Origin: CAVOXO01 sp963700425
Lineage (GTDB): Bacteria; Actinomycetota; Acidimicrobiia; Acidimicrobiales; Microtrichaceae
Assembly: GCA_963700425.1 (NCBI GenBank)
Contig: CAVOXO010000009.1
Location: 20,171 to 84,170, forward strand
DNA: 64,000 nt
Reading direction: 5' to 3'
In this document: positions 36,036 through 44,938 of the stretch, one piece after another
How the letters are laid out: every line of letters begins with the position of its first letter
Numbering within the stretch: position 1 is the first letter of the stretch
Made by a program: the position numbers and the translations under genes
The notes under the pieces: generated by a model
Seen by the model: only the letters and a program-made list of their open reading frames with translations
Database searches by the model: none
Told to the model about the DNA's origin: nothing

Positions 36036-36629
36036 TCACCCCGCCGGCGTCACCCCGACCGGTTCGATCCCGACGTCGCTATAGGTGAACACCGGCAGGT
36101 AGGGGACCTCCCGCTCGGCGAAGAACCTGCCGGCGACGTCTCCCCGGTCGAGCAGGGTCACCGCCGCGACGATCTCGGCGCCGGTCTCGATCACCCGATC
36201 ATGCGCCTGTCGGATGGAACCACCGGTCGTGACCACATCGTCCACGAGCAGCACCCGCCGCCCCGGGGCGAGCCGGGCACCTTCGACGAGTTGGTTCGTG
36301 CCGCGTCCCTTGGGCTGCTTTCGCACCACGAACCACTCGATGTCGCCACCCAGGACGGTGGCGATCCCGTGAGCGAACTGATCGGCACCGAGGGTGAGAC
36401 CGCCGACCGCGTCGAACGCGATCCCCGCGGAGGCGACCGACTCGGCGATGACTTCACAGGCCAGCCGAAGGTCGGCGCCACGGGAGAGTCCCGCCTTGGC
36501 ATCGATGAACACCGTCGACATCTCCCCCGACGACAGCTGTCGGGGTTCGTCGAAGTGGAGCAGGGCCCGGTCGTGCACGACGGCGAGCAGGCGCGATCGG
36601 GGGGTGTCGGCGGCAGGGGCGTCGGTCAT
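36036..36629 (-). CDS. pyrE: Orotate phosphoribosyltransferase
   Basis: Adds ribose phosphate to orotate in pyrimidine synthesis. The 197-residue chain has VFIDAKAGLSRGADLRLACEVI, GLTLGADQFAHGIA, FVVRKQPKGRGT and the PRPP loop VLLVDDVVTTGGSIRQA. ATG at 36629 (MTDAPAADTP) is preferred over one 9 bases earlier. Divergent from the MazF-like gene. Other pyr genes are not in the window. Confidence 0.93.
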   Translation of the reverse strand: MTDAPAADTPRSRLLAVVHDRALLHFDEPRQLSSGEMSTVFIDAKAGLSRGADLRLACEVIAESVASAGIAFDAVGGLTLGADQFAHGIATVLGGDIEWFVVRKQPKGRGTNQLVEGARLAPGRRVLLVDDVVTTGGSIRQAHDRVIETGAEIVAAVTLLDRGDVAGRFFAEREVPYLPVFTYSDVGIEPVGVTPAG

Positions 36630-36669
36630 CGGGCCCATTCTCGCGCCGGGGCGGACCGCACCGCCCCTC

Positions 36670-36675
36670 TAGGGT
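36670..36675 (+). promoter_or_regulatory. -10 box TAGGGT for leaderless MazF-like gene
   Basis: TAGGGT, GCCGAC, then GTG at 36682. Spacing is 6 nt. Confidence 0.48.
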
Positions 36676-36681
36676 GCCGAC

Positions 36682-37200
36682 GTGGCAGAACGTCGACGAC
36701 CCGGCCTCGACACCCTGCGGCGCTCCGTGCGGCGTTGGACGCGCCGACCGACCGCCCCGACGTCGGCCTCTCCATCCGGCGGACCGGCAACGGAGATCGT
36801 CGTCGACTATCGACCCGACGACGACGGTGATCCCGACCCCGGTGAGGTGGTGTGGGCATGGATCCCCTTCGAAGAGGACCCCACCCAGGGAAAGGACCGT
36901 CCGGTGATCATCATCGGACGGCACGGCGGACGATTCGCGGCGGTGGCTCTGAGCTCGAGGCCCCCCGACGGGCGTGACGACCGCATCGCGGTCGGCACCG
37001 GGCCATGGGATCGAGGCCGGCGCGACAGCTTCGCCAAGGTCGACCGGATCTTCGGTCTGCGGGCCGATCAGATCCGGCGGGAAGGCGCGGCGTTGCCGAG
37101 GAAGCGATTCGACGCCGTCGTCGCGGTCTTGACGCGACAACCGGGGTGGCCCCGCCTCGACGTCGACGTGGTGCCGGCTCAGCCTCCGTCGAGACGCTGA
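36682..37200 (+). CDS. PemK/MazF-like protein with N-terminal extension, no partner antitoxin
   Basis: A 172-residue protein. Residues 55-165 resemble the PemK/MazF fold: PGEVVWAWIPFEEDPTQGKDRPVIIIGR matches the PGDI.W.....G.E..K.RPVLVV pattern, and the FAKVDRIFGLRADQIRR stretch the later strand. Residues 1-50 are basic and probably disordered. No small antitoxin gene precedes it. A known actinobacterial group of stand-alone PemK-like proteins looks the same, so toxicity should not be assumed. Its last 22 bases overlap the convergent SnoaL-like gene. Confidence 0.65.
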   Translation: MAERRRPGLDTLRRSVRRWTRRPTAPTSASPSGGPATEIVVDYRPDDDGDPDPGEVVWAWIPFEEDPTQGKDRPVIIIGRHGGRFAAVALSSRPPDGRDDRIAVGTGPWDRGRRDSFAKVDRIFGLRADQIRREGAALPRKRFDAVVAVLTRQPGWPRLDVDVVPAQPPSRR

Positions 37201-37715
37201 GCGTCTCCGCCGACCGCGGCCGCGGCAAGGTCGCGCACCATGGCGGCGAAGTGTCCACCGACGATGTACTGGACCCGTTCGATCCGTGCCGCGAACCGCC
37301 ATGCGTCGCCGACCAGCCGGTAGGAGTCCTCATAGACCGCTCCCACGTCGACGACCTCGGCCTCGCCCTCCCACTCGACCCCGTTGCGGTTGAAGAGGTG
37401 TACCCGCCCGCGTGCCGAGGTGGCGTCGACGAAGCGGATCTCGTGGGTGGAGATCGAGTGCATCCCGTAGGTGAACGCCGCCATGGCATCGGGCATCCAG
37501 GCGGCCAGCTCCGCGGGTGTGCCGGCGACACCGCCGGCGGACGTGTAGTCGATCCGAGCGTCGGGAAGGAAGAGTGCCTCCCAGCGGGGCCAGTCACGGT
37601 CGTCCACCGCATGGCCGTAGGAGATGGCCAGGTCCTGGATGGCCAGCACATCACCCTGGCGGGCCGGGGTCAGAACCCGGCCGTCCGCGCTGTGGTCGTC
37701 ACGTCCATCGGTCAC
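37179..37715 (-). CDS. SnoaL-like (NTF2-fold) protein
   Basis: A 178-residue small-barrel protein: YGHAVDDRDWPRWEALFLPDARIDY, ELAAWMPDAMAAFTYGMHSIS and VYEDSYRLVGDAWRFAARIERV are the standard SnoaL-like nuclear shuttle factor 2 pattern used by ketosteroid isomerases, dehydratases and hydroxylases. The Tyr and Asp/His that could act in catalysis are present, but the substrate is unknown. GTG at 37715. A TACGCT element 40 bases upstream could serve as promoter with a short leader. Confidence 0.75.
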   Translation of the reverse strand: MTDGRDDHSADGRVLTPARQGDVLAIQDLAISYGHAVDDRDWPRWEALFLPDARIDYTSAGGVAGTPAELAAWMPDAMAAFTYGMHSISTHEIRFVDATSARGRVHLFNRNGVEWEGEAEVVDVGAVYEDSYRLVGDAWRFAARIERVQYIVGGHFAAMVRDLAAAAVGGDAQRLDGG

Positions 37716-37785
37716 GGCGTCGTCCTCCCCGTCTCGCTGTCGATCCGTGTCCCACAGCGTAGGTGCGTCTGAGAGGATCGAGCCC

Positions 37786-38475
37786 ATGTACGCCGTCGCA
37801 ACGTTCCTCATCGTGGCCGTCATCACCAGTGTCTTCGTCCAAGCGGCCGGCGGAGCACTGATCGCCACCGGCCTGCCACCCCAGATCGCGGCGTTCCAGG
37901 CCCGATCTGCGTTCAGCGGGGCCGGCTTCACCACCAACGAGGCGGAGAACGTGGTCAACCACCCGATCCGGCGGCGAATCATCGCCACGACGATGTTCGT
38001 CGGGAGCCTCGGAACTCCCACCCTGGTGGTCACCGTGCTGGCAGGCCTCGTCGCCCCGGGCCCCGGATCGACGACCGAGCGGACCCTGGTCACGCTGTCG
38101 GGCCTGATCCTGATCGGCCTGGCCATCTTCGCTCGGCCCATGAGGCGCTGGCTGACGGGCGTCGGCCGGCGCTATGCCCGCCGACGTCTCATCCCCGTGC
38201 TCTCCGGACACTCCGACGAACTCCTCGCGCTCGGCGGCGACTTCATCATCGGCGCGCTCGATGTTGTTGCCGATACCTCAGACTCGGTCCGTAGCCTTCG
38301 AGGACTTCAGAACGCCCTCCCCGACGTCACGGTTCTGGGCGTGCAGCGCGGCGCGCGCTACTTCGGGGAGTCACCCGTCGACATCGAGCTGAGGGCGGGC
38401 GACCGGTTGGTCGTGTGTGGCCGCCGCGGCCACCTCGAGAAGATCGCCGCCCACGTGGCACCGGACAACCGATAG
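37786..38475 (+). CDS. Membrane protein with C-terminal TrkA-C-like domain
   Basis: A 229-residue protein with three or four hydrophobic helices in residues 1-115 (VATFLIVAVITSVFVQAAGGAL, TMFVGSLGTPTLVVTVLAGLVA, TLSGLILIGLAIFA) and a soluble tail (about 140-229) ending DIELRAGDRLVVCGRRGHLEKI. That tail is the RCK/TrkA-C ligand-binding fold of potassium transport regulators. The helices do not show a pore motif (GYG), so it may be a regulator or a minimal channel-like protein. ATG at 37786. Followed by the acyltransferase gene after 40 bases. Confidence 0.65.
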   Translation: MYAVATFLIVAVITSVFVQAAGGALIATGLPPQIAAFQARSAFSGAGFTTNEAENVVNHPIRRRIIATTMFVGSLGTPTLVVTVLAGLVAPGPGSTTERTLVTLSGLILIGLAIFARPMRRWLTGVGRRYARRRLIPVLSGHSDELLALGGDFIIGALDVVADTSDSVRSLRGLQNALPDVTVLGVQRGARYFGESPVDIELRAGDRLVVCGRRGHLEKIAAHVAPDNR

Positions 38476-38515
38476 ACCGCGTCCGACCGGTACCGTCGCC
38501 TCGGAGCACCACCCG

Positions 38516-40498
38516 ATGAGACCCACGTCCGATCCAGCCGAGATCGCCGTCGCTCACCGGCCACGTCTGGCCCATCGCGGCGGACTCGACGGCCTCCGGG
38601 CGATCGCGGTCATCGCCGTCCTCTTCTTCCACGGTGGCGTCGACGTTCTGTCGGGCGGCTTCCTCGGGGTCGACGTCTTCTTCGTGCTGTCGGGGTTCCT
38701 CATCACCAGCCTCGTCGTCGCCGAGGTGTCCACAACGGGGCGCGTCGATCTCGGCTCGTTCTGGATCCGGCGGTTCCGACGACTGTTGCCCGCGTTGCTC
38801 TTCGTCCTGATCGGCGTGGCGCTGTACGCGGCGTTCGTCGCGGAACCCTCCACCCTCGGGTCCATCCGCCTCGACTCCCTGGCGTCTCTCTTCTACGTGG
38901 CCAACTGGCGGTTCATCGTCTCGGGCAGCAGCTATTTCGAGTCGATCGCGGCTCCCTCTCCCGTTCAGCACCTGTGGTCGCTCGCCGTAGAAGAGCAGTG
39001 GTACCTCATCTGGCCGTTCGTCTGCGCGGCGATCCTCCCCCGACCGCGGGGGAGGATCGTCCTGGGAACGGTCGCCATCGCGGCGGCGGTCGCGTCCGCC
39101 ATGTGGATGAGCGCCCTCACCCCCCGCGTCGGCGACCCGTCGCGCGCCTACTACGGCACCGACACCCGAGCTCAGGCACTCCTCGTCGGTTCGGCGCTCG
39201 CACTCATCCTCTGGCGCGTCACCGCGCTGGAGGTCACGACGATCAGTCGACGTTCACGGAACCTCATGGGCGTCATGACCGTCGGAGCGATGGGGCTCAT
39301 CCTGGGCGCGTTCGTGTTCGTCGACGAGTCCCAGCGCTGGATGTATCGAGGTGGGTTTGCCGCCGTCGCCGTCGTGACCGCCGTCCTCATCGCCGGGGTG
39401 ATGGTCCTTCCGCCCCTCGACCGCGCTCTCGGCATCTCACCGCTCCGCTGGGTGGGGAACCGCAGTTACGCCATCTACCTGTGGCACTGGCCGACGGTGC
39501 TCACCTTGAGCGTTGCGCGACTCGGCTTCGGTGGGTGGCCGCGCTTCGTCGTGGTGGTACTCGCCACCCTGGCGCTGAGCGAGATCTCCTTTCGACTCGT
39601 CGAGCAACCCATACGCACGGGACGGGTTCGGCTTCCCCACCCGGTCCGGTCGGGGGCGTTCGCCAGCGGCCTCGTGGCGGTCGTTCTTGTCGCCGCCACG
39701 TTGGGAGCAACCGATCCTCCCGCCTACTCGGTGGCGACAGGCGACGACCCCGACATCCTCGAACCGGACCCGGATCCCGCGGCGAAAACCTCCACCTCGG
39801 TCGGCGAGTCGACCCCGAACCGCCCACCACGGCGGGTCGTCCTGGTGGGCGACAGCATCGCCTTCAGCCTCCAGGACGCGCTCGGTCCAAGACTCTTCGT
39901 ACAGGGCATCGCCTTTGCGAGCTACGCCGTCCCGGGCTGCGGCATCGTCACCGGCGAACCGATCGCGGCTGACGGCAGCATCATCACCAACTGCCCGGCC
40001 GTCGCCCAACGCCAGAACGACGCGGTCACCGCGGTCGAACCCGACCTGGTGATTCTCTATTCCGCCTGGGAGACCAGCGACCGTGTGGTCGACGACGTCG
40101 TCTACCGGGAGGGCACCGCGGACTTCGCGGCGGAGCTGGGTCGGCTCTACGACGAAGCCCTTCAGAGGGTCCAACGAGACGGTGCCAGGGCGGTGTTCGT
40201 CCTCCAGGTGCCCTCCGCCGACGGCGCCACCACCGAACGGGATCCCGACCACGACCGACAGCTCGAGCGGATCAACGAGATCATGACCCAAACGGCCCGC
40301 CGCCACCCCGGCGCCGTGTCGGTGATCTCGATCGAGGACGTGGTCTGCCCCGACGATCCGTGCCCGAACTCCGTCGACGGTGCCTCGTACCGGTCGGTCG
40401 ACGGCTCGCATTTCGAGTTCCCCGACGCCCAACCGGTGGCCGACGCGCTCGCCGAGCGGATCGCCGGATTGGACCTCGATGCACTCGCCGTTCCGTGA
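38516..40498 (+). CDS. OafA/YrhL-type acyltransferase with C-terminal SGNH domain
   Basis: Membrane O-acyltransferase of 660 residues, modifying cell-surface polysaccharide. Residues 20-380 are the acyltransferase-3 membrane domain with RGGLDGLRAIAVIAVLFFHG (the active His), GGFLGVDVFFVLSGFLI and FWIRRFRRLLPALL. Residues 440-660 are an SGNH hydrolase-like domain with VVLVGDSIAFSL (Ser nucleophile) and VDGSHFEFPDA (Asp-His). ATG at 38516 fits the first helix. The linker is acidic and Pro-rich. Probably acts on the envelope. Convergent with the glpD gene. Confidence 0.9.
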   Translation: MRPTSDPAEIAVAHRPRLAHRGGLDGLRAIAVIAVLFFHGGVDVLSGGFLGVDVFFVLSGFLITSLVVAEVSTTGRVDLGSFWIRRFRRLLPALLFVLIGVALYAAFVAEPSTLGSIRLDSLASLFYVANWRFIVSGSSYFESIAAPSPVQHLWSLAVEEQWYLIWPFVCAAILPRPRGRIVLGTVAIAAAVASAMWMSALTPRVGDPSRAYYGTDTRAQALLVGSALALILWRVTALEVTTISRRSRNLMGVMTVGAMGLILGAFVFVDESQRWMYRGGFAAVAVVTAVLIAGVMVLPPLDRALGISPLRWVGNRSYAIYLWHWPTVLTLSVARLGFGGWPRFVVVVLATLALSEISFRLVEQPIRTGRVRLPHPVRSGAFASGLVAVVLVAATLGATDPPAYSVATGDDPDILEPDPDPAAKTSTSVGESTPNRPPRRVVLVGDSIAFSLQDALGPRLFVQGIAFASYAVPGCGIVTGEPIAADGSIITNCPAVAQRQNDAVTAVEPDLVILYSAWETSDRVVDDVVYREGTADFAAELGRLYDEALQRVQRDGARAVFVLQVPSADGATTERDPDHDRQLERINEIMTQTARRHPGAVSVISIEDVVCPDDPCPNSVDGASYRSVDGSHFEFPDAQPVADALAERIAGLDLDALAVP

Positions 40499-40505
40499 CG
40501 AACCG

Positions 40506-42140
40506 TCAGATGACGGCGCTGGACCGCCGATCATCGAGATACTGCTGGAGCTTCTCCTCCGAGCGATCGCCGAAGAGGATGTCGCACACCTCGCGGAGGC
40601 CCTCGGAGTCGTCGAGCTCGGCGTCGGGCACCACCTGTTCGATCTTCGAGCGGCGGCGCATGAAGTCGTCGAGTCGGGTCACCATCTCGGTGCTGGCCGC
40701 CAGGTGCAGCTCGACCCGCAGGTAGTCGGTTCCGCCCAGGATGTCCTCACCCATGGACGGGTCGGCCCGGATGGCCTCCAACATCGACAGCGCCCTGCGT
40801 CCGTAGCGTCGCCAGAGACGATCCGACAGCGGCTCGACATCGGGCCGTTCGCGCAGATCGTCGAGTCGCATGAGGCGGGCCTGGCGGAAGAACACCGCCC
40901 TGGTCTCCGCGGTCGGCTCGCCGTACCACGTGTGAAGGTCGGGTTCGAGGGGAAGGCCGAGTGTCTCGACCGCCGCTGCGACCTCTTCACCGACGTTGAG
41001 GCAGTCGGTGAGCTTGCCACCGAAGACAGTGATCGCATGGCGTTGGGCATCCACCTCGATCTCGTGCTTGCGACTCAGAGACGTCCAGTCCGCGTCGGAG
41101 TGGGCGTCACCCTTGGCGGACACCACCAGGGGACGAACCCCGCATCGCTCGGCGATCACGTCGTCCACGGTGAGGGGTTCATCGAGATCGAGACGCTTGT
41201 TGATCTGTTCCAGCAGGAACGCCCGATCGCCGTCGTCGACCGCCGTGAACACCTCGTCGGTTCGGGTGTCGGTGGTTCCGATGACCGAGCGCGTGCCCAT
41301 CGGGATGACGTAGAAGAGCCGTTGGGTATCGTCGAAGAACGCCAACACCCTCTCGTGGTTCGTGGTGGTGAGTCGTGGAACCACCAGATGGATGCCCTTG
41401 GAGTAGACGACGCGATGGCGGGTGCTCACGCCCCAGTCGCTGTTGAGTCCATCGACGAAGGGGCCGGCCGCGTTGACGATCGTCCGGGCGGTCGTCGCCA
41501 ACTGCTCTCCGCTCTCGAGGTCGCGCAGCTCGACGCGCCACCGGCCATCGGATCGTTCCGCCGAAACCAGCTCGACGTAGTTGGCCACCGCCGCACCCGC
41601 TTCGATGGCGGAACGGACGAAGGAGAACACGAACCGGGCGTCGTTGTCCTTGAGATAGGCGTCGCGGTACTCGATGCCGCCCCGCACGGTGGTCGTGTCG
41701 ATGACCGGCTCGTCCGAGCGGATCTGCTCTGCGCTCAACAGACGCGGATGGCGGGTTCGGAACGACCCGATCGCCCAGTAGGCGGCCGCTCCCAGTGCGG
41801 AGAACCACGGCGGGTAGGGCGACGACTCGTCGAGGGCGGCGAGGAACGACAGCTCGGTGACGTTGTCGGGGTATGCCTTCATCAGCCGGTTGCGCGATCG
41901 GCACAGCTTGCGGACCAGCATGAGCTCGTAGTTCTCGAGGTACTTGAATCCACCCCACACGAGGTTGGACGACTCCTGACTGGTGAACGATCCGAAGTCG
42001 CTCCGGTCGACGAGAGCCACCGACGCGCCCCGGCCCGCGAGCGACGCCGAGACTACCGCTCCGTTGATGCCTCCGCCGACGACGAACACGTCGAAGGAGC
42101 CGTCGCGCAACCGGTCGATGTTGGTGTCCCGCAGTGTCAC
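40506..42140 (-). CDS. glpD: FAD-dependent glycerol-3-phosphate dehydrogenase
   Basis: Oxidises glycerol-3-phosphate to dihydroxyacetone phosphate and passes electrons to quinone. The 544-residue chain has FVVGGGINGAVVSASLAGRG (FAD), NLVWGGFKYLENYELMLVRKL, IVNAAGPFVDGLNS, VYSKGIHLVVPRL and GTTDTRTDEVFTAVDDGD, and the DUF2234-like C-terminal helical domain. GTG at 42140 has a TACCGT box 6 nt upstream. The glycerol kinase and facilitator genes are not in the window. Confidence 0.92.
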   Translation of the reverse strand: MTLRDTNIDRLRDGSFDVFVVGGGINGAVVSASLAGRGASVALVDRSDFGSFTSQESSNLVWGGFKYLENYELMLVRKLCRSRNRLMKAYPDNVTELSFLAALDESSPYPPWFSALGAAAYWAIGSFRTRHPRLLSAEQIRSDEPVIDTTTVRGGIEYRDAYLKDNDARFVFSFVRSAIEAGAAVANYVELVSAERSDGRWRVELRDLESGEQLATTARTIVNAAGPFVDGLNSDWGVSTRHRVVYSKGIHLVVPRLTTTNHERVLAFFDDTQRLFYVIPMGTRSVIGTTDTRTDEVFTAVDDGDRAFLLEQINKRLDLDEPLTVDDVIAERCGVRPLVVSAKGDAHSDADWTSLSRKHEIEVDAQRHAITVFGGKLTDCLNVGEEVAAAVETLGLPLEPDLHTWYGEPTAETRAVFFRQARLMRLDDLRERPDVEPLSDRLWRRYGRRALSMLEAIRADPSMGEDILGGTDYLRVELHLAASTEMVTRLDDFMRRRSKIEQVVPDAELDDSEGLREVCDILFGDRSEEKLQQYLDDRRSSAVI

Positions 42141-42146
42141 GCCAGC

Positions 42147-42152
42147 ACGGTA
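42147..42152 (-). promoter_or_regulatory. -10 box TACCGT for leaderless glpD
   Basis: TACCGT, GCTGGC, then the GTG at 42140. Spacing is 6 nt. Confidence 0.48.
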
Positions 42153-42238
42153 ACAGCGACGATCAGCCCGCCCTCACCTCGACGATTGAGTGCCGTTGCG
42201 ACGCTCGCGCCGACGCGCTACGCCCGATCGGGGGGCTC

Positions 42239-43417
42239 TCAGATCGGCTCGATGACCGCAGGCGGAGCGCAGGTGGCCGCCGTCGTGAGGACCGGGTTGC
42301 ACCGGGCGGCGGTGCGGGTCCCGAAGTTCACGGTGTATCCGGTCGGAAGGTAGGTCTCCCCGGGGGGATAGTCACTGTGGACGATCTGGGCCCCCGACGA
42401 CAGGGCGACCTCCCGGCGCGCCGCGGTGGGCGGCTCCGACAGCCCGTCGGCGCGGGTCCTCACCATGTACCCGTCGGCGACGAGCTGGGCGATCCGGGTG
42501 CCGTCGCCGGGGTCGTTGACCTTGAGGATCGCGCCGTCGGGTTGACCCTCACCGCTGCTGGTGAACATGACCCGCCCCTGGAGGCTCGGATGCCCCACGA
42601 GATACTCGGTGCGCAGGTTGGCATTGTCCATGAAGAAGAGAAATCGACCGCGTGAGTCCTCCACGGTCGGCCAGCCATTGGTGGTGACGGCGGTACGGAG
42701 GTCGGGGGCGACACCGCGCACGTCGTCGGGAGTGATGAGACGGTCGCCGACCGCCGCGGTCAGCTCGGCGTCCACCACATCGAGTTGAGCGGCGTCGAAA
42801 GGAACGACGGGAGTCGTGTCGAAGGGGGCGGGCAGCAGATCGTCCTTGAGCTCCAGGTTCACCACAATGGGCATGTGACCCGGGTGAGCGTCGGACCAGG
42901 TGCGCATGAGGGCGAGGCACGCCTGGAGAGTGGGGCAGCTCGACCGGTAGTCGATGTCGACGATGTGGAGGACCTTGAGCCCGGGAGCGGCCAGCGAGGC
43001 TCCCGGCTGGGGCAGACCCAACAGCTGGGCGAGCAGCGGGCTGGAGAACAGCCCGCCGACGGGATCGGCATAGACGTCGAGTTCGAACGTACGGATACCG
43101 CGGTTCAACTGTGTGACGAGGTCGGCGTGTTCGTAGTTGAGTTCGGCGGGATTCCCCAGAGCGGCGGCGATGTCGGGGTTGGCCGCTGCAGCAAGGATGA
43201 GGGCTGCCAGCGCACCCGAATCCGGAGCGAGGTGATAGCTGTTGTGTGAGCCGAGCATCTGGATCTCGTTGAGACCGATGAGGTCGTCGCCGACGGGGGT
43301 GCCGGGCAGATCGGTCGGAGGCGGGGTGCCCGGCGGCACGCATGCCGCCAGCGTCGCGGCCACCGCGACGGCTGCGAGAAGCCGGACCAAACGAGCAGAA
43401 CCCACCCTTGCGAACAT
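42239..43417 (-). CDS. Ca2+-dependent phosphatidylinositol phospholipase C-like lipoprotein
   Basis: Secreted lipoprotein of 392 residues, signal peptide 1-25 ending TLAAC. The domain follows the Streptomyces-type Ca2+-dependent PI-PLC: MLGSHNSYHLAPD (first catalytic His), RGIRTFELDVYADP (the ELD calcium/His region), KVLHIVDIDYRSSCPTLQACL, MPIVVNLELKDDL and FLFFMDNANLRTEYL, with QIVHSDYPPG near the end. Known members cleave phosphatidylinositol, which actinobacteria contain. Activity here is inferred. ATG at 43417. Divergent from the cysteine synthase gene. Confidence 0.82.
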   Translation of the reverse strand: MFARVGSARLVRLLAAVAVAATLAACVPPGTPPPTDLPGTPVGDDLIGLNEIQMLGSHNSYHLAPDSGALAALILAAAANPDIAAALGNPAELNYEHADLVTQLNRGIRTFELDVYADPVGGLFSSPLLAQLLGLPQPGASLAAPGLKVLHIVDIDYRSSCPTLQACLALMRTWSDAHPGHMPIVVNLELKDDLLPAPFDTTPVVPFDAAQLDVVDAELTAAVGDRLITPDDVRGVAPDLRTAVTTNGWPTVEDSRGRFLFFMDNANLRTEYLVGHPSLQGRVMFTSSGEGQPDGAILKVNDPGDGTRIAQLVADGYMVRTRADGLSEPPTAARREVALSSGAQIVHSDYPPGETYLPTGYTVNFGTRTAARCNPVLTTAATCAPPAVIEPI

Positions 43418-43575
43418 GACATACCCCGCGCTCTCGTGAGAGGGAATCGTGACATCGGGGGCGCGGGGCTGCAACAGCGGCAATGATCGAAGCACCCTCC
43501 GGGACCGCGAACCGTGGCCTGTCGGGCGCTCCCCCGGATCGACCGGTTCGAGCGATGCTGAAAGGAGAGGGCCTC

Positions 43576-44508
43576 ATGCAGGTGGGAACGTCGATGACCG
43601 AAGTGGTCGGCCACACCCCCTTGGTTCGACTCGACAAGGTCGTGCCCGACGATGCGGCCGACGTCTTCGTGAAGTTGGAGTGGTTCAACCCGACGGGTTC
43701 GTACAAGGACCGGATGGCCCTGTCCATGGTCGAAGAGGCCGAACGACGCGGCGATCTCCGCCCCGGGATGACGGTCGTCGAGTACACCGGCGGCAGCACG
43801 GGGTCGTCGCTCGCCTACGTGTGTGCGGCGAAGGGGTACCCGTTCAAGGTGGTGTCCTCCGACGCGTACGCGCAGGAGAAGCTGACCACGATGACGGCGC
43901 TCGGCGCAGATCTCACCATCGTTCCCAGCGACGGCGGAAAGATCACACCGGACCTGGTGCCGCGGATCATGGCGGTGGCCGCCGAGCTCGCCGCCGAACC
44001 GGACACGTATGCGACCGATCAGATCAACAACGCCGACAGCCTCGTCGGCTACCGCTCGATCGGCGTCGAACTCCTCGAGCAACTGGAGCGCCCCATCGAC
44101 GTGTTCTGCGCGATGGTGGGGACCGCCGGACTGGCGATGGGGGTCTCCGAGGGACTCAGGGACGGGGGATCCGACGCACGGATCGTGATCTTCGAGCCCG
44201 CCTCGAGCGCGGTGATCTCGGGGAGCGAACCCGGCACCCATTCCATCGAAGGTGTCGGCATCGGATTCGTACCTCCCCTGTTGGATGCGGCGCTCTTCGA
44301 CGAGGTTCGTCCGATCGAGGAGTCCGAGGGCCGCGAGATGGCCCGCCGGCTGGCAAAGGAGGAGGGGCTGTTGGCGGGAACGTCGAGCGGAACGAACGTC
44401 GCCGGCGCCGTGCACATCGCCCGCGAGCTGGGTCGGGGGCACACCGTGGTGACCGTCGCCTGCGATACCGGGCTCAAGTACCTCGCCGGAGACCTCTTCA
44501 GCGATTGA
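43576..44508 (+). CDS. PLP-dependent cysteine synthase family protein
   Basis: A 310-residue enzyme of the cysteine synthase/cystathionine beta-synthase family. The PLP lysine lies in NPTGSYKDRMAL; the substrate loop is EYTGGSTGSSLAYV and the phosphate cup CAMVGTAGLAMGVSEGL. The usual N-terminal GNTPLV is GHTPLVRL. ATG at 43576, with aaaggagag ten bases before it, is chosen over the longer frame. It is not next to cysE or sulfate genes. O-acetylserine is the likely substrate but others are possible. Confidence 0.85.
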   Translation: MQVGTSMTEVVGHTPLVRLDKVVPDDAADVFVKLEWFNPTGSYKDRMALSMVEEAERRGDLRPGMTVVEYTGGSTGSSLAYVCAAKGYPFKVVSSDAYAQEKLTTMTALGADLTIVPSDGGKITPDLVPRIMAVAAELAAEPDTYATDQINNADSLVGYRSIGVELLEQLERPIDVFCAMVGTAGLAMGVSEGLRDGGSDARIVIFEPASSAVISGSEPGTHSIEGVGIGFVPPLLDAALFDEVRPIEESEGREMARRLAKEEGLLAGTSSGTNVAGAVHIARELGRGHTVVTVACDTGLKYLAGDLFSD

Positions 44509-44600
44509 CGACGCCACCACCGTCGCCGTCCCGTGGGTGACCCGCTCCCGCAAGGATCGACCGAGCGGTTCTCCCGCGCCGGTGGGACAGCGTCCGCGAC

Positions 44601-44938
44601 ATGGGACGCACCGGACGGACGCTGACAGCCCTCGTCGCTCTCTCGGCCCTCGCCGCGGGAGCGTGCTCCGGCGATGACGAAGTGGGGAACGAGACACCGT
44701 CGGCTTGGTGCTGATCGTCGACGATCCCGATGCACCCGACGGGTCGTTGATCCACTGGCCCACGTGGGGCATCGATCGCGACGTCGACATCCCCGAAGGC
44801 GACCCACCACGGGCGCGGTCGAGGGACGACCGGTGTGGGAACCACCGGCTGGTTCGGTCCGTGTCCCCCGCCGGGCGTCAAGATCGGTTCACCGACCCCG
44901 CAGTCGAACGGCAACGACCAGCGCGGCCGCGACCGCCC
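44601..44938 (+). pseudogene. Remnant of a PEBP (YbhB/YbcL-like) lipoprotein gene
   Basis: Pieces of one protein in three frames. ATG at 44601 begins a signal peptide with lipobox AAGACSG, then a stop near 44712. A second frame at about 44704-44800 reads VGLVLIVDDPDAPDGSLIHW, and a third near 44835-44880 reads GTTGWFGPCPPPGVK. The last two are hallmarks of the phosphatidylethanolamine-binding family. About 50 residues that should join the signal peptide to VLIVDDPDAP are missing, and the C-terminus (HRY...YAL) is absent. Deletion plus frameshifts mean this copy is dead, unlike the one-base breaks elsewhere. Confidence 0.72.

Noticed and set aside
40380..42353. 657-codon open frame opposite glpD
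   Set aside because: Antisense shadow of an unmistakable glycerol-3-phosphate dehydrogenase.
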